Shown: in pieces, positions 28,856-37,643 of the stretch | How the letters are laid out: each line of letters starts with the position of its first letter | How positions within the stretch are numbered: the first letter of the stretch is position 1 | Source: Planctobacterium marinum | GTDB lineage: Bacteria; Pseudomonadota; Gammaproteobacteria; Enterobacterales; Alteromonadaceae | Length of the DNA stretch: 64,000 nucleotides | Direction: 5' to 3' | Assembly: GCF_036322805.1 (NCBI RefSeq) | Contig: NZ_AP027272.1 | Coordinates: forward strand, 992,001 to 1,056,000 | Notes under the pieces: generated by a model | What the model was told of the DNA's origin: nothing | The model's input: the letters and a program-made list of their open reading frames with translations, nothing else | Database searches by the model: none | Translations under genes and position numbers: made by a program

Positions 28856-29563
28856 TTAGTCCTGATATTTCGCCAGTTCCATAATCATCGCCATCACCAA
28901 TTCGGCGGAGTTTTTACCAGCTTGCTCAATGTATTCTGAGAATGACACTGAGGACTCTTTCCCGGCGATATCTGACAATGAGCGGATCACCAAAAATGGG
29001 GTATCCAGCATGAAGCAGGTTTGACCAATGGCCGCGCCTTCCATTTCTACTGCCGACATATCCGGGAATAGACCTCGTAGGCGGCTCACCGCATCATCAC
29101 AGCCGATAAAAGAGTCACCAGTGCATACCAGCCCCTTTTTGATGGTGGTGTGGGTGATATTGTTGGCGGCATTAACCGCGGCGTCTACCATTCTTACATC
29201 ACAAGGGTAGATATCTGGCATACCAAATACCTGGCCACGTTTGTAGCCAAAGTGAGTTACGTCCACATCGTGATGTTGTACACCGGTTGCAATTACCACA
29301 TCTCCAATATTCAGAGCTGTGTCAAATCCGCCTGCTGAGCCAGTATTGACTACAAAGTCGGGGGCAAATTTGTCGATCATTACGGTGGTAGAAACCGAGG
29401 CGGCTACTTTACCGATACCACACTTTACTAACACCACTTCAACTTCGTTGATAGTGCCGACATAATATTCGAGGTGCGCAAAATGGAAGGTTTCTTTTAA
29501 TTGCATCCGTTGTTTCAACAGTGCGATTTCCTGATCCATCGCCCCTAAAATACCAATTTTCAT
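28856..29563 (-). CDS. mtnN: 5'-methylthioadenosine/S-adenosylhomocysteine nucleosidase
   Basis: 235 residues, the usual length. Signatures are MKIGILGAMDQEIALL, the catalytic Glu region AVEMEGAAIGQ, and the catalytic Asp in VIRSLSDIAG. It cleaves adenine from MTA and SAH. First gene of the operon with the cobD-like gene and ahcY. Confidence 0.96.
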   Translation of the reverse strand: MKIGILGAMDQEIALLKQRMQLKETFHFAHLEYYVGTINEVEVVLVKCGIGKVAASVSTTVMIDKFAPDFVVNTGSAGGFDTALNIGDVVIATGVQHHDVDVTHFGYKRGQVFGMPDIYPCDVRMVDAAVNAANNITHTTIKKGLVCTGDSFIGCDDAVSRLRGLFPDMSAVEMEGAAIGQTCFMLDTPFLVIRSLSDIAGKESSVSFSEYIEQAGKNSAELVMAMIMELAKYQD

Positions 29564-29635
29564 ACTTGTCTTAAATCCTGATTATCAATTCGATAGTAGT
29601 GTAACGACAGCCGCCTGTTTAGCCAACCAAGGATT

Positions 29636-29661
29636 AAAAAAATGCCAGACAAAGTCTGGCA
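29636..29661 (-). terminator. Intrinsic terminator of the DUF2726 gene
   Basis: On the minus strand an 8 bp stem (TGCCAGAC facing GTCTGGCA, 3-base loop) is followed by seven T residues. It lies 38 bp after the DUF2726 stop and separates it from mtnN. Confidence 0.88.
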
Positions 29662-29699
29662 AATAAGGGAATGACCTGAGGTCGGTAGTAAAACTGTTG

Positions 29700-30275
29700 T
29701 TACGCTGCAATAGGGCGCGTAAACGTAGCTTTTCTGTCTGGGTTGTTTGTACCAGCCACCAGAGGTTTTTTCGGCTCTTTGTACTTAATCGGAGCCAGTT
29801 TGGCGTTGATACAGGCGCGAATGTCTGCGGGTTTATAGCCTCCTTTTACTTTGATGCGTAAATGAGGGATACGGGCGGCATCTAATGCGCCACTTAAAAA
29901 CCAATCACGCTGGGTTTTGTAACCGTCTTTCTTGTTTTTTTGATGCACCAGATCCACGGCAATAACTGGGGACAGGTCTTCTTTGTCACACAATACAAAG
30001 TCAAGGTGATGACCTGCTGCCCGCTGCATGGCGGTGCGTAATGTCTTTTTCTCAGTCTTAGGTCGCACAGCCAGGATGTCCACCAGACGCACACGGCAAA
30101 TAATCCGATATTTATCGCCTACGGAGGCTTCCAGTAAATCTAAGAACTGACGCTCCACAGGCGTGAACAAGTTGGTTTTGCGATTGAATGGAAAGGCAAG
30201 GCCACCGTCATTTAATTTGATCGCTCCCACCGTAACCACGATAAGTAACATAAACAAAACGATTGCGAGTTCCAT
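29700..30275 (-). CDS. DUF2726 membrane-anchored protein
   Basis: 191 residues. One N-terminal membrane helix (about 2-18) is followed by a soluble domain with FTPVERQFLDLLEASVG and LDFVLCDKEDLSPVIAVDLV, the pattern of DUF2726, a nuclease-fold-like family of unknown function. The C-terminus is basic. Single gene with its own terminator. Confidence 0.8.
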   Translation of the reverse strand: MELAIVLFMLLIVVTVGAIKLNDGGLAFPFNRKTNLFTPVERQFLDLLEASVGDKYRIICRVRLVDILAVRPKTEKKTLRTAMQRAAGHHLDFVLCDKEDLSPVIAVDLVHQKNKKDGYKTQRDWFLSGALDAARIPHLRIKVKGGYKPADIRACINAKLAPIKYKEPKKPLVAGTNNPDRKATFTRPIAA

Positions 30276-30382
30276 AAATTCTCCTGCTAACTGAAATACG
30301 CTTTTCTCGTGTAACAGAAAGCAAGGTCAATGCCAGAACCGGATTTGAGATTCAAAAAAATTTGTAGAGAGCAGAGATGGGC

Positions 30383-30727
30383 TTAATTAAGCATGAGATT
30401 GACTTGCGTTCCGGCCCCGTCCTTAAAGATGTAGGCCCGGTATTGTTGATCCTCACTACGCACAGTCAGGTAACGTCCTTCCACAGCGGTTTGGGCATTT
30501 TCAAGTTGCTGTGCCAGCGATTTTGCCACAGCTTCCGGTGAATCAACCACAAAAAAACTTAACGTTGCTGGTTTTTTGACGCCAAAAATTCGACAGGTTT
30601 TACTCCCTACAGGTAACTGTATATCAAACCAAGCTGAAGGACACGTTGATTTGGGGTGGGTACTTTCTGTGAACCCAGCAAAAGAGATAAAAACAAAAGT
30701 GAGAGCAAGGCGTCTAAACAAACTCAT
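30383..30727 (-). CDS. Small secreted hypothetical protein
   Basis: 114 residues with a signal peptide (about 1-20). Two cysteines (CPSAWFD and KTCRIFG) could form a periplasmic disulfide. I do not recognise a family. It lies 107 bp upstream of the DUF2726 gene on the same strand. Confidence 0.6.
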   Translation of the reverse strand: MSLFRRLALTFVFISFAGFTESTHPKSTCPSAWFDIQLPVGSKTCRIFGVKKPATLSFFVVDSPEAVAKSLAQQLENAQTAVEGRYLTVRSEDQQYRAYIFKDGAGTQVNLMLN

Positions 30728-30904
30728 TCCTGAATGATTGATGGCTAGTCAAAGTATAGAAGTCTGTGGCTATGAAGGGCAAGTAACTAAGGTATGTTAG
30801 CCGTCTCTCGGTTATAAAAACTGAGGCTAAATACTTGATTATCTCAGATATAGAACAGGGAAGTCATCGTTACGTTGACTCCCCTTGATACTGTGTTGTT
30901 TGAT

Positions 30905-32539
30905 TTACGGTAATTCAGCGATTTCAGCCAGCACTGAGCCCGTTGATTTATCCGGGTAACCGATGTTCAATGTTGCTGATAAGGTTACGGCGATATCTTC
31001 TGGTGATACCAGACGAGTAAGACGCTGAGGTTTAACCTTCCAGCCCGTAAAATACACGGGGACATGGGTGTCGTATTTATAGGGTGAGCCATGTGTCGCT
31101 GCTGAGTAGTTGCCTAACATGGTGGAGGTTTTTTGTACCACAATTAAATCTCCAGAGCGCTCAGCAACGAAGTTATTGCTGATTTGCTGCGACACGGGAT
31201 CGGTTTTTGCGGTGCCAGCAGCGAGATCCTCACTGGTATAGACAGCACCGATCTCTTCGTAGCTTGCCAACTCCTCAGCAAAGTCTTCAAGTACATCCTC
31301 TAAATCTAAGTCGGCGCTTTTGATGGTGCTATGGTTTAGATAAATATTGGGCAGACGAATAAAGGACAACAACTCACCATCAATGTCCTTTTCTTCGGCA
31401 TAGCCTTTTACGAACTGTTTTAACTTGCTGGAAACATCACCACGCAAACCAGCAAATCCCAAAGACTTCTTGTATTCGGGAATGGCGTCAACGCCATGGT
31501 CTGCAGACAGGGTCAGCAGCACATGCTCTAAACCTACCTGTTCATCCAGAAAGTTAAATAAGTCTGCCAGAACGGCATCTAATTGATACAGTCCGTCTTC
31601 CGCTTCACGGCTAAAGGGGCCATAGTTGTGTCCAATGTAGTCATTCAATGAAAAGCTGATGGCCAGGAAATCTGTTACTTCATCTTTACCCAAGGCGTTT
31701 TGCGCTGTGATGTGCTTGGCAAACTCAGCCGTTAACTCATCGGCAAAAGGCGTCATGTTTAGGGCTTTGTAATAGTTTTTGTTCGCTTCTTCAGGTAAGC
31801 CATGAGGAAAACCGCGTGAAAACCCTCTCGGTGGGATTTGGTATATCCTGTTTTCTGTAGAGTTAATATAAACGGATTCGGGCTTACTCAGTGTCCATTG
31901 GGCACCCACCCAGCTGTCTTTCAGGCCACCTTCGTTAAACGCTTTTGCCCAGTCTGGCATGGCATCATAGTACCAGGAGCTGGTAACAAAATTTCCGCTG
32001 TTTTTGTCCATCCAGAAGGATTTACCAAATTGCCCACCGGTTAGCACTGCGCCGCGATCTTTGACCGACACTGAGTAGATTTTTGCCTTGCCGTTAGTGG
32101 CGAAATGTAATTCATCAGAAAAGGTGGAGGCCATCAGGTTCTTAGGCGAGGCACTTTTGCCTTCACCTTGCAGTATTTTAGTGTCCTTGTCCGCGACACA
32201 ATACATCTCAGTCTCACCTGCTACATCGTACCAATTATTGCCAATTAAGCCGTGTTGCGAAGGGATTGCCCCGGTTGCCAGAGTGGCGTGGCCTACAGCG
32301 GTAAGTGTGGCAGCATGACGATAGTGGGCATTAGTAAAAATTGTGCCATCTCGCAAGAAGCGATTAAAGCCCTTGTTATTGTTACTGTTAAGAAAATTGT
32401 CCTGGTATCGGAACAGCAAGTCACCGCGTAGCTGGTCAACTGTGATCTGAACCACTAATTTGGGTTTGTCGGCCAATGCAGCGGTTGAGACTAATAAAGC
32501 ACAGAGTGTGAGTAGTGTCTTTGCGAATAATATCTTCAT
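30905..32539 (-). CDS. Periplasmic alkaline phosphatase-superfamily enzyme (PafA-like)
   Basis: 544 residues with a signal peptide (about 1-23). Metal ligands and nucleophile of the type I phosphodiesterase/nucleotide pyrophosphatase group are visible: Asp in VQITVDQLRGD, Thr in HAATLTAVGHATLATG, Asp/His in FSLNDYIGHNYGP and Asp-His in LSADHGVDAIPEYKK. The layout matches PafA-like phosphate-irrepressible alkaline phosphatases. It probably releases phosphate from organic phosphomonoesters in the periplasm. It follows the 2OG oxygenase gene by 128 bp, with a terminator between. Confidence 0.85.
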   Translation of the reverse strand: MKILFAKTLLTLCALLVSTAALADKPKLVVQITVDQLRGDLLFRYQDNFLNSNNNKGFNRFLRDGTIFTNAHYRHAATLTAVGHATLATGAIPSQHGLIGNNWYDVAGETEMYCVADKDTKILQGEGKSASPKNLMASTFSDELHFATNGKAKIYSVSVKDRGAVLTGGQFGKSFWMDKNSGNFVTSSWYYDAMPDWAKAFNEGGLKDSWVGAQWTLSKPESVYINSTENRIYQIPPRGFSRGFPHGLPEEANKNYYKALNMTPFADELTAEFAKHITAQNALGKDEVTDFLAISFSLNDYIGHNYGPFSREAEDGLYQLDAVLADLFNFLDEQVGLEHVLLTLSADHGVDAIPEYKKSLGFAGLRGDVSSKLKQFVKGYAEEKDIDGELLSFIRLPNIYLNHSTIKSADLDLEDVLEDFAEELASYEEIGAVYTSEDLAAGTAKTDPVSQQISNNFVAERSGDLIVVQKTSTMLGNYSAATHGSPYKYDTHVPVYFTGWKVKPQRLTRLVSPEDIAVTLSATLNIGYPDKSTGSVLAEIAELP

Positions 32540-32580
32540 GTTGGGATCTCTAAAAGCGATGCTGAAAACATATCAGACAG

Positions 32581-32617
32581 AAACAAAAATGGCGAATAAA
32601 CCGAGGTTCATTCGCCA
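32581..32617 (-). terminator. Intrinsic terminator of the oxygenase gene
   Basis: On the minus strand TGGCGAAT pairs with ATTCGCCA across a 12-base loop and is followed by TTTTTGTTT. It lies 51 bp after the oxygenase stop and ends that transcription unit before the phosphatase gene. Confidence 0.75.
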
Positions 32618-32667
32618 ATTCAAAATTTCCTGTTATCACGTAATTTTACTAAAGTGATAATACTCGG

Positions 32668-33507
32668 TTAAATCACACCCAGCTCGCGTAAACGCTCTTT
32701 GAGGTAACTATCTGCGGTGTATCGGTCAGATAACACCACTTCAGGTTTAGGATGTAAAAATAGCGGTAGAGAGATTCTTGAGCGTGATTGGTCCTGACCC
32801 TCCGGGTTCACCACGCGGTGAGTAGTGGAAGGATAATAATGACCTGAGGCTTCCTGCAGCATATCACCGATGTTAACGATCAAGTTGCCAAAATCGCAGG
32901 GCACGTCCATCCAGCTGCCATCTTGTTTTTTCACCTGTAGGCCGGGTTCATTGGCGGAGGGTAAAATGGTTAACAGGTTGATATCTTCATGGGCTGCTGC
33001 ACGAATAGCATCTGGCTCTTCGTTACCCTGCAATGGTGGATAGTGTAAAACTCGTAACAGGGTTTGTTCACTGCCTTCAATCATACTAGAGAGAGGCTGA
33101 CGATATTTAGCGGCCACTTCTTCAGGAGAGTATTGTTCTACCCAGCCCAATAACTCTTTGGCGAGATCATTGGCCATTTTGTAGTAGTTGGCCAGTTCTT
33201 CTTTCAAGTTGTCTGGGCAAATACCCCAAGGATAAAAGTGATAGTATTCTTTGATATCTTTGGCTTTGAAGCCTTTGGCTACTTCAGAAACACTGGCTGG
33301 AAAGAAGCCATCTTGCGTATCTTTGTTATAAACAAAGTCGTGCTTTTGTTCGCCGTCAAAAAAGGTTTGCCAATTTTTATAGATGGACTCTACAACGGAT
33401 TGCTGAATAGGGTGGTTCTTTAATACACCAAAACCGGTTTCACGTAGTGAACGGGTGAACAACTCGGCAGCATTTTCTGCCTGATAGTCAACTGCTACTA
33501 ATTGCAT
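32668..33507 (-). CDS. 2-oxoglutarate/Fe(II) oxygenase, isopenicillin N synthase-like
   Basis: 279 residues. The non-haem iron facial triad is visible as HEDINLLTIL (His-x-Asp) and STTHRVVNP (distal His), with the 2OG-binding Arg in SRISLPLFLHP. The N-terminal DIOX_N part starts VAVDYQ and contains GFGVLKNHPI. Substrate is unknown; bacterial members act on small metabolites. It lies 18 bp downstream of the nucleoside transporter gene, so a common transcript with the transporter and uridine kinase is likely. Confidence 0.85.
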   Translation of the reverse strand: MQLVAVDYQAENAAELFTRSLRETGFGVLKNHPIQQSVVESIYKNWQTFFDGEQKHDFVYNKDTQDGFFPASVSEVAKGFKAKDIKEYYHFYPWGICPDNLKEELANYYKMANDLAKELLGWVEQYSPEEVAAKYRQPLSSMIEGSEQTLLRVLHYPPLQGNEEPDAIRAAAHEDINLLTILPSANEPGLQVKKQDGSWMDVPCDFGNLIVNIGDMLQEASGHYYPSTTHRVVNPEGQDQSRSRISLPLFLHPKPEVVLSDRYTADSYLKERLRELGVI

Positions 33508-33525
33508 AGTTGTCTCCGAAATAAA

Positions 33526-34737
33526 TTATGAGATAGAGATGAAAAAGCCAGCCAGAGCTGCGCTCATCAGGTTTGCAAAACTAGCAGCGATAACGGCTCT
33601 TAATCCCAAAGAAGCTAAATCTTTGCGTCGATTTGGCGCCATGGCACCGATACCACCCATCAGTATTGCGATAGAGGAGAAGTTAGCAAAACCGCACAAG
33701 GCAAAAGTGACAATCGCTTGTGTTGAGGCGCTCAAATTCTCCCGTTGGTCTATGAAGTCCAGGTAGGCAACAAATTCGTTGACCACAAGCTTTTGACCGA
33801 TAAAGCTACCCGCAGCTTGTGCTTCGTGCCAGGGAACACCTAACACCCAAGCCAAAGGTTGAAACACATAGCCCAGAATCATTTGGAAGCTCAATTCAGG
33901 CATGCCAAACCAGCCGCCAATACCGCCGATCAAGCCATTTAGTAGGGCGATCAAGGCAATAAAGGCAAGCAGCATGGCGCCCACGTTAGCGGCAATTTTT
34001 AAACCTGATGCCGCCCCTTGTGCTGCAGCATCGAAGATGTTGGTGTTTTCTTCCATTTTAGGATTAAGTTGCTCTAACTCATCCTTAGGTGCGCCAGATT
34101 CAGGTAAGACCAATTTTGCCATTAACAAGCCACCTGGTGCCGCCATAAAAGAGGCCGCCACCAGATATTTTATTTCAACACCCATACCTGCATAACCGGC
34201 CATAACAGAACCCGCGATGGAAGCCATACCACCTACCATCAAGGCAAAAAGTTCTGAGCGAGTCATGTTGGGGATAAAAGGCTTCACCACCAGAGGTGCT
34301 TCGGTTTGACCAACAAAAATGTTGGCCGCTGCATTCATGGATTCTGGCTTGCTGGTGTGCAGCACCTTCTGCAAAAAGCCACCTATGGCTTTAATGATAA
34401 TGCTCATTATACCCAAGTGATACAGCACACTAATCAAAGCTGAGAAGAAAACGATGACGGGTAAAACATTGAAAGCGAATACAAAGCCTAGCGACTTATC
34501 GCCGATAGGACCGAATAGGAAATCGATACCTGCCTGACTGTATTCCAATACTCGAGATACGCCCCCCGCAATCCACAATAAAAATTGTTTACCCGGAGGA
34601 AAATAAAGTACCAATAACCCCACGCCTGCCTGGATTGCAAAAGCGCCGCCAACCGTACGCCAATTAATGGATTTTCTATCGTAGGAGATGAGCCATGCGG
34701 CACCGATTAATACAATAATTCCCAAGAGACTGATCAT
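33526..34737 (-). CDS. Concentrative nucleoside transporter (CNT family, NupC-like)
   Basis: 403 residues with about ten membrane helices. CNT hallmarks are visible: the N-terminal Nucleos_tra2 region, the gate-domain block [18 protein letters not shown], with its substrate-binding Gln-Thr-Glu, and the C-terminal NEFVAY followed by [12 protein letters not shown]. It imports nucleosides with sodium or protons. It lies 9 bp downstream of uridine kinase, a direct uptake-and-salvage pairing. Confidence 0.93.
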   Translation of the reverse strand: MISLLGIIVLIGAAWLISYDRKSINWRTVGGAFAIQAGVGLLVLYFPPGKQFLLWIAGGVSRVLEYSQAGIDFLFGPIGDKSLGFVFAFNVLPVIVFFSALISVLYHLGIMSIIIKAIGGFLQKVLHTSKPESMNAAANIFVGQTEAPLVVKPFIPNMTRSELFALMVGGMASIAGSVMAGYAGMGVEIKYLVAASFMAAPGGLLMAKLVLPESGAPKDELEQLNPKMEENTNIFDAAAQGAASGLKIAANVGAMLLAFIALIALLNGLIGGIGGWFGMPELSFQMILGYVFQPLAWVLGVPWHEAQAAGSFIGQKLVVNEFVAYLDFIDQRENLSASTQAIVTFALCGFANFSSIAILMGGIGAMAPNRRKDLASLGLRAVIAASFANLMSAALAGFFISIS

Positions 34738-34746
34738 GGTGTTCCT

Positions 34747-35373
34747 TTATTTTAATATTTGTTTTATGTGGGACTTGATCACATCCAGCGCAATTTGGTT
34801 CTTGCCGCCTTGAGTCACAACGACATCGGCGATAAATCGACTCGGTGCAATAAACTGGTGATACATAGGTTTCACCGTTTTTTGATATTGCTGGCTGATG
34901 GATTCAAGACTTCTGTCACGCTCCAGTAGATCGCGCTTGATTCGACGTAATAAACAGATGTCTAGAGGTGTATCGATAAAAACTTTAACATCGAAAAGAG
35001 GGACCAACTCTGGACTAGCTAACAACATTATCCCTTCAACAACGATAACCTGGGCTGGATGGATGGTTCGGGTTTCTTTCAGGCGCGTGTGGGTTTTGTA
35101 ACAATAATTTGGGCATTCAATGTCATTGCCCGCTTTGAGCTGTTCCAGATGGGATACCAACAGCTCATGCTCAAACGCCTGAGGGTGGTCGTAGTTGGTT
35201 TTAACTCGATCTGCCATTTCGAGATGATCCTGGCAACGATAGTAGTTATCCTCTCTGATCACCTGAATGTCGGCGCCATTTTCTTTAAAATAATGTTTAA
35301 TTTTGTCGGTGAACAGGGATTTTCCAGAACCAGAACCGCCGGAAATCGCGATCACCTTAGTTTCAAGACTCAT
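34747..35373 (-). CDS. udk: Uridine kinase
   Basis: 208 residues with Walker A GGSGSGKS near the N-terminus, the DNYYR acceptor-site motif and the lid Arg residues in LRRIKRD. Phosphorylates uridine and cytidine in pyrimidine salvage. First gene of the run udk, nucleoside transporter, oxygenase. Confidence 0.93.
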   Translation of the reverse strand: MSLETKVIAISGGSGSGKSLFTDKIKHYFKENGADIQVIREDNYYRCQDHLEMADRVKTNYDHPQAFEHELLVSHLEQLKAGNDIECPNYCYKTHTRLKETRTIHPAQVIVVEGIMLLASPELVPLFDVKVFIDTPLDICLLRRIKRDLLERDRSLESISQQYQKTVKPMYHQFIAPSRFIADVVVTQGGKNQIALDVIKSHIKQILK

Positions 35374-35515
35374 AATAGGTAAACAGGATAGTTTTAGACA
35401 AGACTACCAGCGAAGCGAAAAAATGCCAGCAATCATGCTTGATTTAGCGCAAATAATTGCGATTTCACCAGTAAAACCTGACCATGTGGTCGAGTTTTTT
35501 GGCGGAGGAGGCGAA

Positions 35516-36463
35516 TTAATCGCCGATTAATTCATAGTGCTCGAAAGTCAATTCCAGTAGTGCAAAGTTGTGCAATTTGGAACGGGAGCCCTCACCTTGA
35601 GCCTTTTGTGGGTAATATTGGCTGCGTTGCTCGGGGTAGTTAGTCAATATTTCGTCCAGTGCAGTGCGTATCTCACTGAGCATTTTGTCTATATTGCTAT
35701 CAAAATCCGGACGTTTACGGCGCGAGTGTCCTAATTCCAGCAAACGATAAAAGTACTTGTTAGCCAGCTCCAAAAAGGGCTCTGGCAGATTTTTATTGTG
35801 GTATAGCTGTGGTGCATCTTGCTCACTACAGTATTTCAACATCGCCAGATAAAAACACAAAGGTTTATTAGCCAGTGTTGTTTTGACATCGGGCGCCTGG
35901 TCAATAAAAAGGGTACGTTCCCTTAAGTCAATTACTAATTTGGGGGCAGCTTTAGGTTCCTCTTCCGCTTTTACAGGATTGGCAAATAATTGTTGCTTGT
36001 TAAAGCGGCAGATAATAAAAAAGATCAAACTGAAAAATGGGGGGAATAGCATAGTCCAGGCCTGAAACTTTCGCTCAACAACACTCACAACCACATCAAT
36101 GGAAGTTCTTGATGATTGCAGACTAAATAGCTTGAGCTCGGCGTTGGGTATTTGCTGTTCACCTTCATAATGAAACTGGTCAATACTCACCAGGCGCAGA
36201 GGGAATTTTTCACGTGACAGGTATTCATTCAGATTTTGCATGTACCTTTGTACGGTATGATCATCCTTAGCTTTGCTGCCTAATTCGTTACTGATGTTGA
36301 GGTCGATAATGTCTAATGCTACTCGGTTTTTCAGAGTGAGTAAGGCATCATCAATCTGTTGTTGTCTGGATAGAGAGTTGCCCTGGATAGTCACCAGAGT
36401 TAGTACTACGAATAGCAGCAAGCTTTGTACAATGGGATTGGTTTTTAACATGGAAAAGTTCAT
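35516..36463 (-). CDS. Two-TM membrane protein with possible winged-helix-like C-terminus
   Basis: 315 residues from the ATG at 36463, one base after the stop of the binding-protein gene (TGATATG), so the genes are translationally coupled; the longer frame to 36565 is less likely. One helix (about 12-28) starts a periplasmic region of about 120 residues. A second helix (AWTMLFPPFFSLIFFIICRF) leads to a cytoplasmic domain. This contains LVIDLRERTLFIDQ, then a helical part and a late DKMLSEIRTALDEIL, an order resembling OmpR-type winged-helix domains such as ToxR/CadC but inverted in topology. The resemblance is by eye only. I know no family name. Its likely partner is the PhnD-like protein. 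Confidence 0.7.
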   Translation of the reverse strand: MNFSMLKTNPIVQSLLLFVVLTLVTIQGNSLSRQQQIDDALLTLKNRVALDIIDLNISNELGSKAKDDHTVQRYMQNLNEYLSREKFPLRLVSIDQFHYEGEQQIPNAELKLFSLQSSRTSIDVVVSVVERKFQAWTMLFPPFFSLIFFIICRFNKQQLFANPVKAEEEPKAAPKLVIDLRERTLFIDQAPDVKTTLANKPLCFYLAMLKYCSEQDAPQLYHNKNLPEPFLELANKYFYRLLELGHSRRKRPDFDSNIDKMLSEIRTALDEILTNYPEQRSQYYPQKAQGEGSRSKLHNFALLELTFEHYELIGD

Positions 36464-36464
36464 A

Positions 36465-37328
36465 TCAGGAGCCTGATGGTTTAGAGCATGGGCTGGTAAG
36501 TGCAAGCTGGCGATAATAGCCTCGATTTTGCTCCGCCAGGCGGGTGAGTTCTTGCTGAATTGCACACTTCAATGCAGTGTTTTTCTCGGCCTCCTTGAGA
36601 TACCACTTGCTGCCTTCGATTTCAGATAGCAGTGCGGTGCGATATTCTCGGTTAAAGCGGGTTTCATCTGCTTCTGACCAGTAAGTAGAAATAATGTCGA
36701 CAGAACCACTTTCTAAGAGTTGTCTCAGTTGCTGGTGGTTTTTGGCATAAACCAGGTTCACTTGTTTTTCGTCAAGATCCAATTGTTTAAACAGCATCAT
36801 AGGGGCGATATGCCCGGAGCGGCTGCTGGCGTAGTCCAGTATACCGATGCGTTTACCCAACAGATATTCTTTCTGCAATTCGGGCTTTTCCCGCAAACCA
36901 ATAAAAAAAGCGGAATATTTATTATAGCTAGCTACTTCTTTGTAGCCGTATACTTCGTCAGAGTTAAAGGCGTGAATAAAATTGTCTTTTACCAGCACCA
37001 GATCAACGAGGCCTTTACCCACAAAATCCAGCATTTCTCGTTCATTTGGCATCCAGTGGGCTCTAACTTCGCCAAATTGCCGTGAAACAGTATCGTTATC
37101 GCAAAGCGCTTTCATTAGCTCCTTGGCCATGTATTCAATTTGCACCGTGATCACTAACGCATCACTATTTTTGCCCGCAGTGGTATTACAACTGTCTTTG
37201 AAATTCAAGACACTAGGTAAGGTTTTAGTGTTGAGCGGAAATGCATTCCGGCTTATTTCAAATGTGATGCCCAAAAGCACCAGCGCCACAAGAGCAAGAC
37301 TGGTCAGGGAAAGGTGATAATATCTCAT
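36465..37328 (-). CDS. PhnD-like periplasmic binding protein, membrane-anchored
   Basis: 287 residues with an N-terminal hydrophobic segment (about 7-27). The body resembles phosphate/phosphonate-type binding proteins (PhnD/type 2 periplasmic): GKGLVDLVLVKD, KRIGILDYASSRSGHIAPMMLFKQ and SGSVDIISTYWSEAD. There are no ABC permease or ATPase genes next to it. It is coupled to a two-TM protein and divergent from the first TonB receptor, so a sensory role is more likely than transport; inference. Confidence 0.75.
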   Translation of the reverse strand: MRYYHLSLTSLALVALVLLGITFEISRNAFPLNTKTLPSVLNFKDSCNTTAGKNSDALVITVQIEYMAKELMKALCDNDTVSRQFGEVRAHWMPNEREMLDFVGKGLVDLVLVKDNFIHAFNSDEVYGYKEVASYNKYSAFFIGLREKPELQKEYLLGKRIGILDYASSRSGHIAPMMLFKQLDLDEKQVNLVYAKNHQQLRQLLESGSVDIISTYWSEADETRFNREYRTALLSEIEGSKWYLKEAEKNTALKCAIQQELTRLAEQNRGYYRQLALTSPCSKPSGS

Positions 37329-37643
37329 GTGTCAAACTGACTGCCCAAAAATCAGGCGCTATTTCACCAGTTAAGTTTACTCATTTCAACCAGTAAATTT
37401 ACTCAACATCACTAACTATATGAATTATAAGCTTTATTAACGAAAGATTATGAATGGCAATAAAGTCTTCCTGTTTTGTGTTTCCTTGCGAAAATAGTCA
37501 GCATTAAAAGTACTGTAAAAGTTACAGATGAGAACTTCCTAACTGCGTTAGCGGAGTTGGTAACAAGGAAGCGGGTACTTTAGCTGAGTTTTAAGAATAA
37601 GGCATTAGCCTAAAATTTTACACACTAAAATCAGGAAAACACA
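37329..37643. promoter_or_regulatory. Divergent intergenic region with direct repeat
   Basis: 315 bp between the PhnD-like gene and the first TonB receptor. Two near-identical stretches in the same orientation, ACCAGTTAAGTTTACTCA (from 37366) and ACCAGTAAATTTACTCA (from 37389), are 23 bp apart, about two helical turns. They start 38 bp before the start codon of the binding-protein gene. This is a plausible operator for one dimeric or oligomeric regulator. Nothing else stands out. Confidence 0.5.
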
